DNA from: Phytoseiulus persimilis
Taxonomy: Eukaryota > Arthropoda > Arachnida > Mesostigmata > Phytoseiidae
Length of the DNA: 64,000 nt
Assembly (NCBI GenBank): GCA_037576195.1
Contig: CM075101.1
Coordinates: 51,584,001-51,648,000, forward strand
Reading direction: 5' to 3'
A program made the translations under genes and the position numbers. Positions 1 through 12,630 of the stretch are shown here, piece after piece. Below the pieces are notes generated by a model, which saw only the letters and a list, made by a program, of their open reading frames with translations, made no database searches and had not been told where the DNA came from. Each line of letters starts with the position of its first letter. Within the stretch, counting starts at the first letter, position 1.

Positions 1-122
1 TCTGGAGTCGAACAATTCTGGCTCCCCAGCATCATCTTTTGCGAATTTGAACCAAAATTTAGACTTCCAGGCCTCCCTGATTTTGTTCGCTTCTGACAAA
101 GCTTGCGGTTGTACTATTTCAG
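1..122 (+). other. Probable Myo9 intron sequence
   Basis: The first supported Myo9 exon begins at 123 after an AG acceptor at 121-122. I see no coding continuation in 1-120 that matches the motor domain, so this is read as the 3' end of an intron whose upstream exon lies outside the window. Confidence 0.6.
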
Positions 123-3100
123 GTCAATTACCGAGAAAATGGTAGTGTACATGGCGCTGTTGTCCAGAAGTACCTCTTGGAGAAGTCGAGGATCGTTTCA
201 CAAGGGGAGAAGGAGCGAAATTATCACATTTTCTACTATTTACTACTCGGTAAGTCGATGGTTCTGTTGTATTACTTCCGTTCGGTGTACGAAAAATGTC
301 ATCTGCTCCGGTGTTTCGTTGAAGCGAAAAAGTGATCGATTCGGAGACCATCAAGCGTCCTCAGGTACCGGATGCATCCGTTGTTTTGAGCGTCCCTGGG
401 AGGCAAGCGTCACGCATGCCTAACCGGAAGACGTTTCCCGGGACCGTAAGGTGACTTGCTCGCTTCAGCCAAGCGTGTGGATCCCTCCGATGACTTCATT
501 CCGATAGAGCCGCCTAAACACTAATGTTTACAGGAGCCTCGGCGGAGGACAAACAGGATCTCCATTTGTCGGATCCCTCGCAATATAATTATCTGAGCGG
601 AGGCAACGTGGGTCTGTCCAACGTTGACGAGCACTTCGAGTACGCCCGCCTCATGCAGAGTATGGAGATGGTCGGTTTCACTAAAGACAAGATGAGCAAG
701 TCGACTCGAGTTCTCAGCGCCGTCCTCCATCTTGGGAACATTGAATTCAGCAAGAGGTACCTACCAACCCGGATCCAGATAACCCCGAAGCTAGATGGAT
801 CTCCGTGCGACGATGCGGCGCTTCTTATTATCTCAAGTTGCACACCAAAATTTGGCATCCCTTATTTCTCACTCGAAAGAAATCATGACAGGTCGGGCTA
901 TCATAGTGATGAATCGGTTGGAGTGCTGAACAAAGATACCCTGAAAGTCATCTCCAATCTTCTCGGCGTGAGAGTGGAGACCCTCCAAGAAGCTCTTGTG
1001 CAGAAGAAAGCCAAGGTGAGTTGTCTCGTTTTGCCGGTCGTCTTCTTCCATCATCTCAGAGAAGCTTTGCTGGAGATCTTCCACTTGCATGGGTTCGGTC
1101 TCCTCGAACTCATGCATGGTATTTGACGGCTGTTTGCAGGCACCGGGTGATACTGTGGTGATCAATCACCGGTTGTCAGAAGCCATAGCTGCTCGTGATG
1201 CCATTGCGAAATGTCTATATGGCGCTCTTTTCGATTGGATAGTGATGCAGGTACGGAACACTTTTGAAAAGGAAATTGCAGCTGGCAGCCCCGAGCACTT
1301 GATTCGATGCCCAAGCAAACCGCTCCATCCGGTCTGTTTCCGAGCCGAGACTGCCTCCTAACATAACAATCCCTTGAAGGTGAACTATGCGCTCTTATCG
1401 AAGAAAGATCTTGCCGAACATCGTGGCTACTCAATCGGAGTTCTGGATATCTTCGGTTTTGAGGATTTCGGTAAGACGCCAAATCGTACAGACCCTCTGT
1501 GTTTTGTGTTGCATGAAGCAACTGCTCGAAATCCCCGTTGAACGAATCATTCCGTCCTGATCATTCATGATTGCTTTCAGGAAACCACAACACCTTCGAG
1601 CAGTTTTGCATCAATTGGGCCAATGAGCATCTGCAGCATTATTTCAACCAGCACGTGTTCAACTACGAACAAGAAGAATATCTCAAAGAAGGAATACAGT
1701 GGAAAAACATCGAATTCGAAGATAATAAAGTTCGTGTCCACCATTCCTCGTTTCAGATCCGGTTCTCAGAGGCGAATAAAGTCGCTTTATCGAACGCCCC
1801 GTCAATCGTCAGATCTCAGCCGGTTGCCTTCATTTCAGGAGTGCTTAGTGCTCATCGAGAATCGTCCACACGGGCTCGTCTGCCTTCTCAACGACCAGTG
1901 CAATTTCAGCGGATCCACAAACTCACAGCTATTGCAGAAGTTCAAGGATTATCACGGGTGCAACGGCTTCTACGATGAGCCCCAGAAGAAGGAAAACGCG
2001 TTCTTCGTGAAACACTATGCTGGCAAAGTGAAATATCAGATTCACGATTTCAAAGAGAAGAATCTGGACCAAATGAAACCGGATGTCGTAGCTGTTCTCA
2101 AGTCTTCGCAAATCAGTTTCGTCCGTGAGCTCGTAGGAGGCGACCCCGTCGCGTGCTACAGGTCAGCATTGTCTGTCTTCAGAATTCATCCCTGCTGGAT
2201 GGACAAGTCAGGGACCTCGTTAGGACTGCTTCGATTCAGTCGTCTAATCATGAAATCGATCACAGATGGAGAGTTATTCGCGCCTTCTTCAAATCGTACG
2301 CCGTATTTGCCTCAATGCACAAGAAATACAAAGCGCGAAGTAGATCGGCCCGGTCTATATCTGATCGTCAGGATTCTCTCATCGGTGACGGAAGCTTTTT
2401 CGACAATTGGGGCTACGGCAGTCAGAAGGTCACGAGAACCCTCCGGAAAAGCTTATTTCTCATCTAGTATATTTCTCTCGAGCTCCTTGAGCAATCGATC
2501 TCAGATCTCAAATGGGCTCTCTCTTTTCTCTAGGGTCTCAACGGCCTCGAGTATATATTGGGCGCCTCCGAGGCAAAAGTATTGCAAAAAGCGAACCAAA
2601 TCATACAGAAGAATAAGTCGTCCCGGACCCGAACTCGTCACATTAAAGGCGTTTACACGCTTCATAACATTAAGATGGCTCATGCCAAGACGCAGGTAAG
2701 CCGAGACGAAAACTGTCGGTTCGAAAGAGGTTCCCTCCCAGTAGATGACCCGGATTTCTGAACCTGCGCTCAATTTCCAGGGTGAGAGTCAGGGACTGAA
2801 ACCGAGTGTCAAACAGAATTTCCGGAAATGTCACTCGACGGTGACATCGCAGTTCGCGTCGAGTCTCTCTAAGCTCATGGACACGCTGAACCAGGCCAAT
2901 CCTTTCTTCGTTCGATGCATAAAGAGCAATGTCGGAAAGGTGAGGAGCGTACTTGTCTATCAACTTGGGACCCTGCGAAACTCGTTCGTCGGCAATCACC
3001 GACGGAGTGCAAGTCAACTTCTTGGAGTGTGGCCATCACTCGCCTCGATTTGCAGGTACCGTGTATGTTCGACGAGGCTGTTATTTTGCAACAGCTGCGC

Positions 3101-6100
3101 TACACTGGTATGCTCGAAACCGTTCGTATCAGACAATCTGGTTATTCTGTTCGGCTCGCTTTTGAGGAGTTCATACAGAGGTGCGTCCGCAAAACTGAAG
3201 ATGGAATTTTATTTTCGCAATACGTTATCGTTCACATCCTGAATTCCCTGATCGCGTCTCTTCCCTCCAGATATCGAATATTGCTGCCCAATGGACTTTT
3301 GAGCTCTCAACAAGATATCCAGAGCTTTTTGATGAAAATGCAGCTCGACACGACGAAATACCAAATGGGTCGAAGCAAGGTTGAGAATATTCCCTCTTTC
3401 ACCTCTAGTGTCGACCACGATCTGCGCGAACGATTCTAGCGCCGAGGGAGAACAAGCGTCGTCCCGTCGAATCTTCTGAGTTCTTCGTTTATCTTCAGGT
3501 TTTCCTCCGCGAATCCGAGAAATTGAGATTAGACGAACAGTTACATCAACACATACTGAGGCGGATCATTACTCTCCAAAAATACATCAGAACTTGGCTC
3601 TTGCGGAAGCATTTTCGACAGCTCAGAACCTCTATTGTGGTTTTCCAGGTGACTTTTCGCTCATTTTTCTTCTCACTTTCATACCCTCAATTGGATCTCC
3701 CTATCGCACCTCGCATTCCGAATCTTTGCATTCCCCGACGTTCTAGATAGTTTTCCTTTTTCGATCCCGTCCGGACAAACCGGGATGGGATCACCCGACC
3801 GATATAATTCCTTGTCTTCTCGTAACCGTTCGGAGGGAGCCCTCGAACCATTCCCGAATCTTTTGAATTTTTCAAGGCTCATTGTCGTGGTATTTTGGTC
3901 CGACGTGAGGTCAGTAGAATGCGAACTGAGCGTAGAGCCGCCATGGTCATTCAGCATGCCTGGCTATCATATCAGAGAAATAAAGCATATTATGCTATTG
4001 ACAGAATCATAGTGCCACTCCAGGTAATTTGAGTTCGAATCCTGTTCTTGAAAATTTTGTACGATCATTCACATGCATTGATGTAGAGAAAACAATCACT
4101 AAGGCGCATGACGATTCCAGGCGGCTTGTCGTGGTCATCTGGCACGTCTCCGGTATCACAAATGCGTTGCTGCTCAGAAGTTCCATTCGATTGTCTCGCA
4201 AGGAACCGCGATTGAGCCGTCTAAAACAGCCGTTGTTCTCCCTCAACGAAGACATCCGCCCTTGAGAAGGAGCAGAACTCAGGGTGACCAAGTGACGGAA
4301 CCTCAAACAGTTGCGGAAACGGGGGCGACAGCTAGGTAGAACAAGCGCTGTTCTTCTACGAGTCGATAACGGAAATTCGGTTCTATATGTACATGTACTC
4401 TTGCCTCTGTTGATGATGTAATTCTCTATGCCAGCGGTTTCAATCATCGACATCTCGAGCCGTCTGGAGTCTCCATGCCAGAGTGTCGTCCCCCGCGGAC
4501 TGTGAAGAAAAAAGCGCCTCTTCGACCGACTCTGAGCGAGACCACCATTCGACAGTCGACTCCCCGTCAGACCGCATCAGCCAAACGCGCCAATGTTCAT
4601 CTGCTTCAGAGGGTCAAAGTGCATCCAGGCCAAATTTGTGCCTCATGCAATGGACCCGGCTACGCTCACATGGGCCAATGCACGAGTAAGAGGAATATCC
4701 CACGAACACGAATCGCATCCTTTGGAATCTCCATTCCGGCTTCTCCCAAACTATTATCGTTTTCTCCAGGCTGCAAAAGACTATTTCATTCGGATTGTTC
4801 CGCGGGATCTGTTGCTTGCTCAAACTTCCCTCAGAGCATCCCCAAGAAGGAACCGAGCCAAAATCATAGCCCTCGACGAATGCCGGTATCCCGTGGCGAT
4901 CGGGTTTATCCCATCCAGGGATCGTTAGCTCAAGAAAGGTATTTGAAGCTCGTAGATTTCGCTCGCAGCCGGAGCCGCTCGCTGAGGTCGGACTTTTCGG
5001 GAATCCTCCAGGCTGAGACTGATGGCTGGCCTCCGTTCTCATCAGAGCGACTTTCACTGGGAGCGGATCGAAGGAACACAAGTTCAGCTAACGGGTAACT
5101 TCCCATCACTCTTTCCAGGTTCCTCTCCCAACAGAATGCCTCCACTCCTATGTACAATATTCCTAGGGACTCTACCAGTCCTGCCAAAAGTTGGAACCTG
5201 ACGCGGACAACGCAATTCAAGGACCCCGGCGACATCATTATTTCCGATCCAGCAGTACTCAAAGTAGGTGTCGGATAGCTGGCTCACTTCGGGATGACTC
5301 GGTCGGAGGCAGACATCGAGCGAGCATGACCTTGAGACCGACTCCTCTTTCCAGAGTTTAGAGGACTTTCTTCTGCGAAAGCTGTGTACGCTTTCTGAGA
5401 ACAAGTATTCGCAGAAGGATTCCGAAGTCGATAGAGTGTTTGCCTTGGCGCTGAAAGAATTCAAGTGCAATCTCATCTCAACCTATTGCACTGCTCCTTT
5501 GGACACTCAGAAACTCTGTCTCCGGTAAACCAGGTTCCCAAAAAAACATCGAGTCCGTAGCATGGCGCACGAGTTCCACGGAGTTTTTACGTATTCTCAG
5601 ATATAAGGACCTCACGGATCACTATGCACAAGTTGTAGCCTCAGTGCTCAAGAATCAAACCGCGGAAACGAAGCATAATTTTCCGACGACAATGGCTGTC
5701 AATGCCTTCAGAGGGTTCATTGACGAATTCAGAAATAATCATTGTCGTGCACCTTCAGAAACGAAAGATGTGAGTTGGAAGATTTTTGGCGCATCGGGAA
5801 CGCACGGAAGCTGTGCCTCCACGAGTATGAAATGCTTGATATTTGACACTCTATCTTCTCTGAGCGAAAATTTTCCTCTGGTTACCTCTAGCTGAAAGAC
5901 AAAGTCGTCGACAAGAAAGTGAAGAAGAAAGTGGCCAAGAAACGCAAGGATGTTATCGAGCATCGTGAACATCTGTTCCATACTCAGTTAGTGCACATAA
6001 CCACGACCTGTGAAGTCTGCAACAATCCGATCAGGTGAGTTGATCCTCTAGTCTCAATTGAGAGTTCTAACCGATTGAAGTTGAGTTTCGTTATCGAGCA

Positions 6101-8173
6101 GCCCGACTCTATTGACAACAGACCTCGCACGCAGTACAATGGTAGAAGTTTTACGAGCTCATGTACGATTTTCCAGACTGATGCTGGAGAAGGGACTCAT
6201 TTGCTCAGGCTGTAAACTGATGTGCCACAAAAAGTGTTATTCACAAATCATCGCGTCTTGTAGAAATATGATTTATCCTCAACGGCACCATTTCGGAGTT
6301 CCTCTGGACATACTGGTCAAAGATTCCGAAGGCCCTGTGAGTAGACGACTTCAGAACAGGGTAACGCTTGGAAATATTTCCGCGATTCTTCTGAACAGGA
6401 TCGGATCGACCGAGCTCAACCGCACTGAATCTTTCGATTAACCATCGCTTCTCATTCATGGCGTTCGATTCAGGTGCCCGTTGTTGTCGACATGCTCATT
6501 AATCAGATCGAACTACGCGGGCTCTACTGCGAAGGTCTCTACAGGAAAGGTGGGAGGAAAGCGGAAATCGATCAGTTGAGATTGATGATGGACGAAGATC
6601 CCTATAGGTGAGTGAGCTGGCGGCTTTCATGATACATCTCGACGTCGAGACCTCAAAGATGAGTTCGGCGCGGAACGAAACGATCTCCGAAAGCGTCTTC
6701 GACGATCGGATCTGTATTCTGCAATAAGTGACCTTTCCAACCTCAGTGTGACCTTGGACAACTACAGCATCCATGTTCTGACATCTGTTCTCAAAGCCTT
6801 CTTCCGAGATCTGCCAGAACCGCTAATGACGTCTGACCTCTACTCGAACTTCGTTTGGGCAGCGTCTATCGCCGATCGACAAGAGCGACTCCAGGTGAGG
6901 GTCGAGCGAGCTGTGGTGGATTTGTCAGATCCGGGACAGCTTTCGGTGAAGCCGACCCCTTGCTGTGACTTCGAATTCGACAAGTTCGTAACCTTTCAGG
7001 CGATTTTCCACCAGCTGACGAAGCTGCCAAGGCGAAACTATGATTTGTTCGGTCGTCTGATGTTCCACTTGGCTCGCGTCGCGCAACATGAAGAGTCAAA
7101 TAGGATGAAAGCAGAAAATTTAGCCATCGTTTTCACCCCCTGTATTTTCCGAACGAATAAGAAAGAAAAGGCTCAGGTACGTGCTCGGAGAAGTCGAGGG
7201 ATTCGTATTCTCTTTGGAGGAGCTGAATGCGGGACTCATTTTTCAGGACTCCTTGAATTCGATCTCCAAGCAAACTGAATGTATTACGTTGCTGATCGAC
7301 GATCAGTTCCAACGCCTCACGAACACCCTTGCGGAGATAGACACGCTCGACACAGCATGCCACACGGCATCGACGAGGTTGTCGTCGTTGAGGTACGTGG
7401 GTCGTAATAGAGCCCAAGATCCGTCGCGTTCGAGTAGGATGGCGATCCAACATGGTGGCCGCGATGCGACTTCGTTCTTGATTTCAGGTCGTCTCGTATG
7501 TTCCTCGCGGAAGAGAAGAATCGCGTGGGTCCCGAAGACCAATACGAGGAGGTCATCCTCACAAACCATATACAGAGTCTCCAGAAGGAGAAGTAAGTCG
7601 AGACAGCGATCTTTTTCGAATTCTTGAAGTTATTGGAGAATCCTCGCTAAAGGCTCGTAACTCCCCCCTGCAGGGCGCTGCTCACCTCGGACCTGCCGAA
7701 CCTTCAGCCGTCGCAGTCACAAGGGTCCGACGACGATCACCTCTCAACCACGGATGTCGACGATTCGGCTGCTGGCAGTCTGGACGATTTACACGAGAAC
7801 GCAGGTCAAGGAGATTCTGCGTCCGGTGAGTAGATGAACTGAAGATTTCGTATGAAACTCAATCAAACGTTTTGCTCATGAGCCGAAGCTCACAGGAGGC
7901 GGTGACAAGGGTCTGGACGCATCTGGAAGCTCAACGAAGTGTTCGACCAGGAGTCGGGTCTCTACCCCGATCAGACGTTTGACACAAGCCTCTGACAGTC
8001 ACCTGCTGTCCAGTCAAGTAAGGAGGGTCTCTCGCACATACAGAAGAGCACTTTTTTCCGACTAGATCCGGCGAACTCGAGAGCGAACAGATGATCTGAG
8101 GTCAATTCTTCTTTTCAAGGGCGACGTTGAAGATCCGAGCGCCGGGGCAGACGAAACCACCGTGCTCGTCTAG
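123..8173 (+). CDS. Myo9: Unconventional myosin class IX (myosin-RhoGAP), 5' partial
   Basis: This is an actin motor fused to a Rho GTPase-activating domain, expected in the cytoplasm. Exons: 123-249, 534-756, 892-1015, 1140-1250, 1380-1470, 1581-1729, 1839-2161, 2266-2428, 2534-2695, 2781-2939, 3056-3180, 3271-3379, 3499-3648, 3877-4023, 4121-4283, 4482-4938, 5119-5263, 5355-5524, 5601-5769, 5892-6034, 6177-6336, 6474-6607, 6747-6894, 7000-7176, 7247-7392, 7488-7592, 7674-7825, 7896-8017, 8120-8173. They join in one frame to 1535 residues plus stop. The P-loop half of the motor lies upstream of the window. Visible are the relay region (LDIFGFEDF), a basic loop-2 insert at 2534-2695, the actin-binding [11 protein letters not shown], about four IQ motifs (3499-4200), a Ser/Pro/Arg-rich linker, a C1 domain with complete Cys/His spacing (5940-6260) and a RhoGAP domain (6280-7180) with arginine finger GLYRKGG. 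The C-terminus is acidic and probably disordered. The order motor-IQ-C1-RhoGAP is diagnostic of class IX. The 4283 and 4938 donors are the least certain joins. Confidence 0.95.
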
Positions 8174-8231
8174 GCCATATTAACACGAACAATAACTAGA
8201 AACAGTTGCGATATAATCGTGTACGTGATGA

Positions 8232-8237
8232 ATTAAA
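8232..8237 (+). terminator. Probable Myo9 poly(A) signal (ATTAAA)
   Basis: An ATTAAA hexamer lies about 60 nt after the Myo9 stop codon at 8171-8173. It is the nearest poly(A)-signal-like motif. Confidence 0.45.
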
Positions 8238-11200
8238 ACTCTGGGATGAACTCATAAGTTGAGCGTATCAATCAGCAGAAATGATCGATCGGGGGAGAGA
8301 GTCGTTTCCATCAGCACTGATGACAATCTCAGTTGCTTGGAAGAAGTAGTTTGGGCTCTGAGGTGAGGCGCCCGTGTCAACATGGAGAGTAAAGAAATAG
8401 CGCGCAGTCCGACTGCGACACTCAGACTCCGTCACTGGAGGAACGAAGAGCGTGATTTTCCGAGCTAAATGCAAGTTTTCCGACGAATTTCTGTTCGAAG
8501 CGATACTCTAAACCGTTCGCAGCTCTCCGAACAAATTACTGATCCAACGAAGCCGTTTACATGGACACACATATATCTATGATAGAACGAGCGCGATCAA
8601 CAGAGGAACGGCGTCTTCGCTTACCGCAGGCTGTCGAGAAACGATATCGTCGCAATCTGTGCTGATTTAGGGCTTTCAGATTGATTACCACAAGCTGTGT
8701 TCATACGATTCTTGGAAAAACTCAGTGCGAACCCAGAGTGGTAGTCAGCTTTCGGCCCTTGGCGACTGAACACGTGAGCGGCATGGTCCGTGCGCTCGAA
8801 GCAGCAGCTCATCTTTCAGGAACATTCACAAAGCTTCCCGACGCGAACGTGTGGCCCGATGTCTTGCACGGATGGATCGATTGTGAGTTCATGACGGAAG
8901 ATGGCTCTATTTGAACGTTTTCTACATGTCTGAAAGAGAAAGAATGAAGAGAGAACACAGTGTCTGTCTTTCGGGGAGTTTCCGAGACATAATGTGGGAT
9001 CTCAAATCTAAAGATAAAGAACTCTCCATGAACGAGTGACGACGAAACGCAGAGAGCAACAAAAGCCGACCAGCGTGGTAGTGCTAGGCTATCAGGACGA
9101 TCGATACGTTCCTTTGGAGCAAAGAGCAAATATGTTCGATAAATTTTCCTAGAAACAATGGGAAGGGTCCGCCCGCCTGCCTGCAGTCCGTTCGTGATTC
9201 GTTCTCCTCTGCATCGCCAGGCTTAGCTGTTGTCAACAGCCAACGAGCCTCTTGACCCAAGACGTCGGTCTCTGGTCTCGTCATATTGCTATCCAGCCAC
9301 GCTGGGCCACGACTTCGATCAAACGAAGCACCCATTCTCCATAAGAAAGCGAATGATTCCAAGGCACGAGCTCGACTCACGTGATAAGCCATCCTGCATC
9401 AGGTGATGGTTCTTCGTCGTTGAAAAGAGTGGGAAGAAGTTTTCCATTACCTCAGAAGCACTCCTCAGTCCCATCACGACCCGAATCGAGTGTTCCTCAC
9501 ATAGGCGCGAGCCACTCGACGATCGCTCATTGTTTTGCCGGTCGAATCTCCTTTTTTTGAACCTCGATAATAAGCGAACTCGTTTTGTGCGCCTCGAGGG
9601 GATATACATCTCTGATTGTCACGACAACTGTTTCTGATAATTGCGCCAGCCATCAATCATGATCACATTCTGAACATTGATCGACCGGAGGGATAGATGA
9701 TGAAATCGTCACGCTCTCACCGGCGATCTCGTTTGTACTACAACCCTTGTCATCAATCCATGAGTATGATCCAGGTTCTACTGTTCAACGATGAAGCATG
9801 ATATTCGAGGTTCCGCGGCATCTAGTTGCTAGTTGACGACGGTGTGCGGTTTCATTCATTTTCTTATTCTGTGCGAATTGACGCCGTTCTGACCCAGCTC
9901 CAACCAAGCCCGAACATCTCATTGATTATTCGGTCGGTGGTTTTAAGAAATTTCAGGGAAGAATCGATCAACAGTCGTTGTGCGAGTTTCTCAAGGCGAC
10001 GCAAATGTTCGGCAGTTCGCGCTTGGCCGAGCTATTGTGTGATGGAGTCGGGTCAGGTTTAGCAGGGATTGGTAGATTTGCTTTGGAATCAGACCCGAAG
10101 GGAAAGCGGCCATATTGCCGGAATCATCCACTGGAATCGGTTGTGCTTGGGCGATGATTTCCTATCAGCGTTAGCGGATGGACATGGCGATGTTGGGGCT
10201 GCATCTCGAACCATTCCAAAAAGTGATGGGATGGTGTCGTGGGGAAAATTCTGATTATCGGAATCCTCGAAAAGTTTCCTGAGCAGAAGTTGGGAGCGCG
10301 TCTGCACTACACGGGAGTTTTGAACCAGTTAAATGTTCTTCACGGACAATGAAAGATTCGTTCAAACATCGCATTCCCAGACTCTATCAGAGTGGTCGTT
10401 ATCAGAGGATCACCATTGTGAGCGATGAATCAACAAGGACGTTTAAAAGGCTGCGGGATTTGTGGGGAACTGCGACGGAAAGAACCGCACGCTCATCAAG
10501 ACTCCATCGGGGCGCGTTGCGACGTACGTTGCCGAGCTCTCGAGAGCTCGTGGAGACTGGAGAATCGATCGTTGTCCAGAAGCATGCGTTCGTCAAACGT
10601 TTGCGAAAAGCAGGCTCGGCTGGATTTTCATCTCGAATCTGAGGCAGCTCCTTCGTCGGCGAGAATCACCGTTTCACGATGAGCACTGTGCAGTTGAACT
10701 CAATGGAATTTTTCTGTTGACTCGATCTGTTATCATTTCCCGGACCGCGGTTCAATCAATCAGATAAATGGGTCTTTAGACAAGCCGCCCGAGCACATTC
10801 GTGCGAAGGGAGAGAGGGGAAGCAAGCCGGGTCGAGAACTGGAGGGTTTCAGACTCCCGTCTCGCCCTCGCTGATAGAATAGACTTCCTTACATGACCGC
10901 TGAATCGGCTGCTCATCTCCTGGCGGTACTTTCTCAGAGGCCTCTTTCGGCTCCTTTCTGCGTGGCGTGTTTGCTTCTTGACATTTTCTGCATCGGACGA
11001 AGGGAGCGAACATTCCTCGCTAAGGAAACCGGGCAGGTAATACAAGTGGAGAAGTCATTCTCCGGTCCCTCTCGGAACGTCTCGCTCGTCCTCTTGAAGG
11101 CGCTCAATGTGAGTTTCTCGATCCTTTTCGGCCAACTCGAAATTCTCCTCCCGGCAGCAAGATCCTCGACTCGGTTCAGCGAGGTTTTCGGGAGGAATCC

Positions 11201-12630
11201 TTCTTCAGAATTCTTCCCGTTGACGGAGGATTCCAGCCCCGCAGAGCATCAGATCTTCGATAAATGAATGACTGACCGGTCGGCATTCCGACTGTTCGAA
11301 TATCAGAGCTCCGTGCCGGCTATCCCGGAGGAAATTTCAATTTCCTCTATTCCCGGACTCGGTGAGCTGTGATTCGCATGCGAAACCACTATTCTACGCA
11401 CGTCATCTACGAGCTGAGTGGTCGAACACGGTTGGGGACACATGATGGTGGAAGCATCGTACCTTGTGTAGCTCCCTACGACTGGTGTCATTATGCAGTG
11501 ACGTGGTCAGAGGGGCGAAGAGGTGATTGCCTTATGATTCTTTCTTCGAGTTGCGAATTTCACTCATGTTCGCAGGAAGCGTGGTGGATGCCGAGACAAA
11601 CGGCGACATTATTCGGATGAGAGCGTTCCGCTTTTCAATTGGAATTAGGCTCCTTGTCATCTATCTGATGATGTGGTACAGTCAATATATTTATCGGTCC
11701 ATGCACGAATATGGACCCGACCACAATATTGGAGGAGGATCAGGAGGAGGAAGGCAAACATCTGCGGGGAAGTGCAAGGAGCTTCCTGGCAGTTCACGGG
11801 GTAAGAGCTGTGTTTTCGGGAGCTCGAATGGCGAGACTCCACGCGCGATCTCAGTTATGCATAAGAAGCCGTCGCGGATTCCCCATCAGCTGCCCCAGTT
11901 TCCGGAGAGCTGTTTCTTCTCCCGGGGCTGCGGAGAGGAACCCCATTTGAATTGCATGCCACTCCAGTATTGTTCTGGCTGGAATTATGATGGCCGTAAA
12001 GTGTCGCCGAGTCCAGAACGTAATGAACCATGTCGTCAATTGGAAGTCGGACTGTTACAAGGAGCTCTGATTGAAGTCATCATTTCACGGAAGGGGTTAA
12101 AACCTTGACCGCGTTTGAGCGCACGAGAGTAATCGGAAACCCGCGCTGCTTGGTTCCCGAGCAGAAGTTTTCAATTTTCTCTCTGACTGAAGTATCGCGG
12201 CTCAGAAATGGTGTCTTGAGTGCATGTTGTTAATCTGCAATCTCGTTCACGTGCCAAGCTTCCACAACAAGCTCCAAGACACGTGAGCATGCTTTCACGC
12301 GGTCTCACACGCTCGAAAATCATAAACAACAACATGATTGCCAGACGTCTCCAAATTCTGAGTGTGGTGGAAACGGGACTTTGAGCGATCACGCACCAGG
12401 TATTTCTCGTTCGGGAAACAACGCAGGAAATCAACCCAAGCTCCGGAATGTGCGACGGTTTCGTCGGGTATCAGCAGAACATTTAAACGTGAAAGCCTCA
12501 TCAGCTTTGATCTCGAGCCCTCGACTACATTACAGCGACTGAGCTCGCCAGAAATTATTCGCTGGTTGGAATCTGATTCCTGAATCCGTAGTCTGTACGA
12601 GCGCGAGGGTTTCGAGAACTCAATCGGATC
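8238..12630. other. Intergenic region, no recognised gene
   Basis: Only short overlapping open frames with no recognisable motif occur in this 4.4 kb. It must hold the promoter and 5' UTR of the first P5CS gene. I found no clear TATA box and no clear transposon ends. A 180-codon open frame at 11566-12108 is listed separately. Confidence 0.6.
11566..12108 (+). CDS. Uncertain single-exon ORF, 180 residues, unknown function
   Basis: An open frame starts at ATG 11566 and ends with TGA at 12106-12108. It has a charged N-terminus, then one hydrophobic stretch (residues about 24-40, IGIRLLVIYLMMWYS) that could be a membrane segment, then a Gly-rich run and a Cys-containing basic tail. I recognise no family. 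A donor-like gtaaga at about 11801 lies inside the frame, so part of it could instead be an exon followed by an intron. Chance occurrence is quite possible. Confidence 0.2.
   Translation: MFAGSVVDAETNGDIIRMRAFRFSIGIRLLVIYLMMWYSQYIYRSMHEYGPDHNIGGGSGGGRQTSAGKCKELPGSSRGKSCVFGSSNGETPRAISVMHKKPSRIPHQLPQFPESCFFSRGCGEEPHLNCMPLQYCSGWNYDGRKVSPSPERNEPCRQLEVGLLQGALIEVIISRKGLKP

Noticed and set aside
2162..2182. A 21-nt gt...ag gap in Myo9 that would keep a longer open frame
   Set aside because: It is far below plausible intron length. Using the acceptor at 2265 instead gives a 104-nt intron, the right phase and the expected motor sequence RWRVIRAFF.
5095..5118. A 24-nt intron in Myo9 after a continuous frame from 4482 to 5094
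   Set aside because: Too short. The donor at 4939 with the acceptor at 5118 gives a 180-nt intron and preserves phase into the conserved exon 5119-5263.
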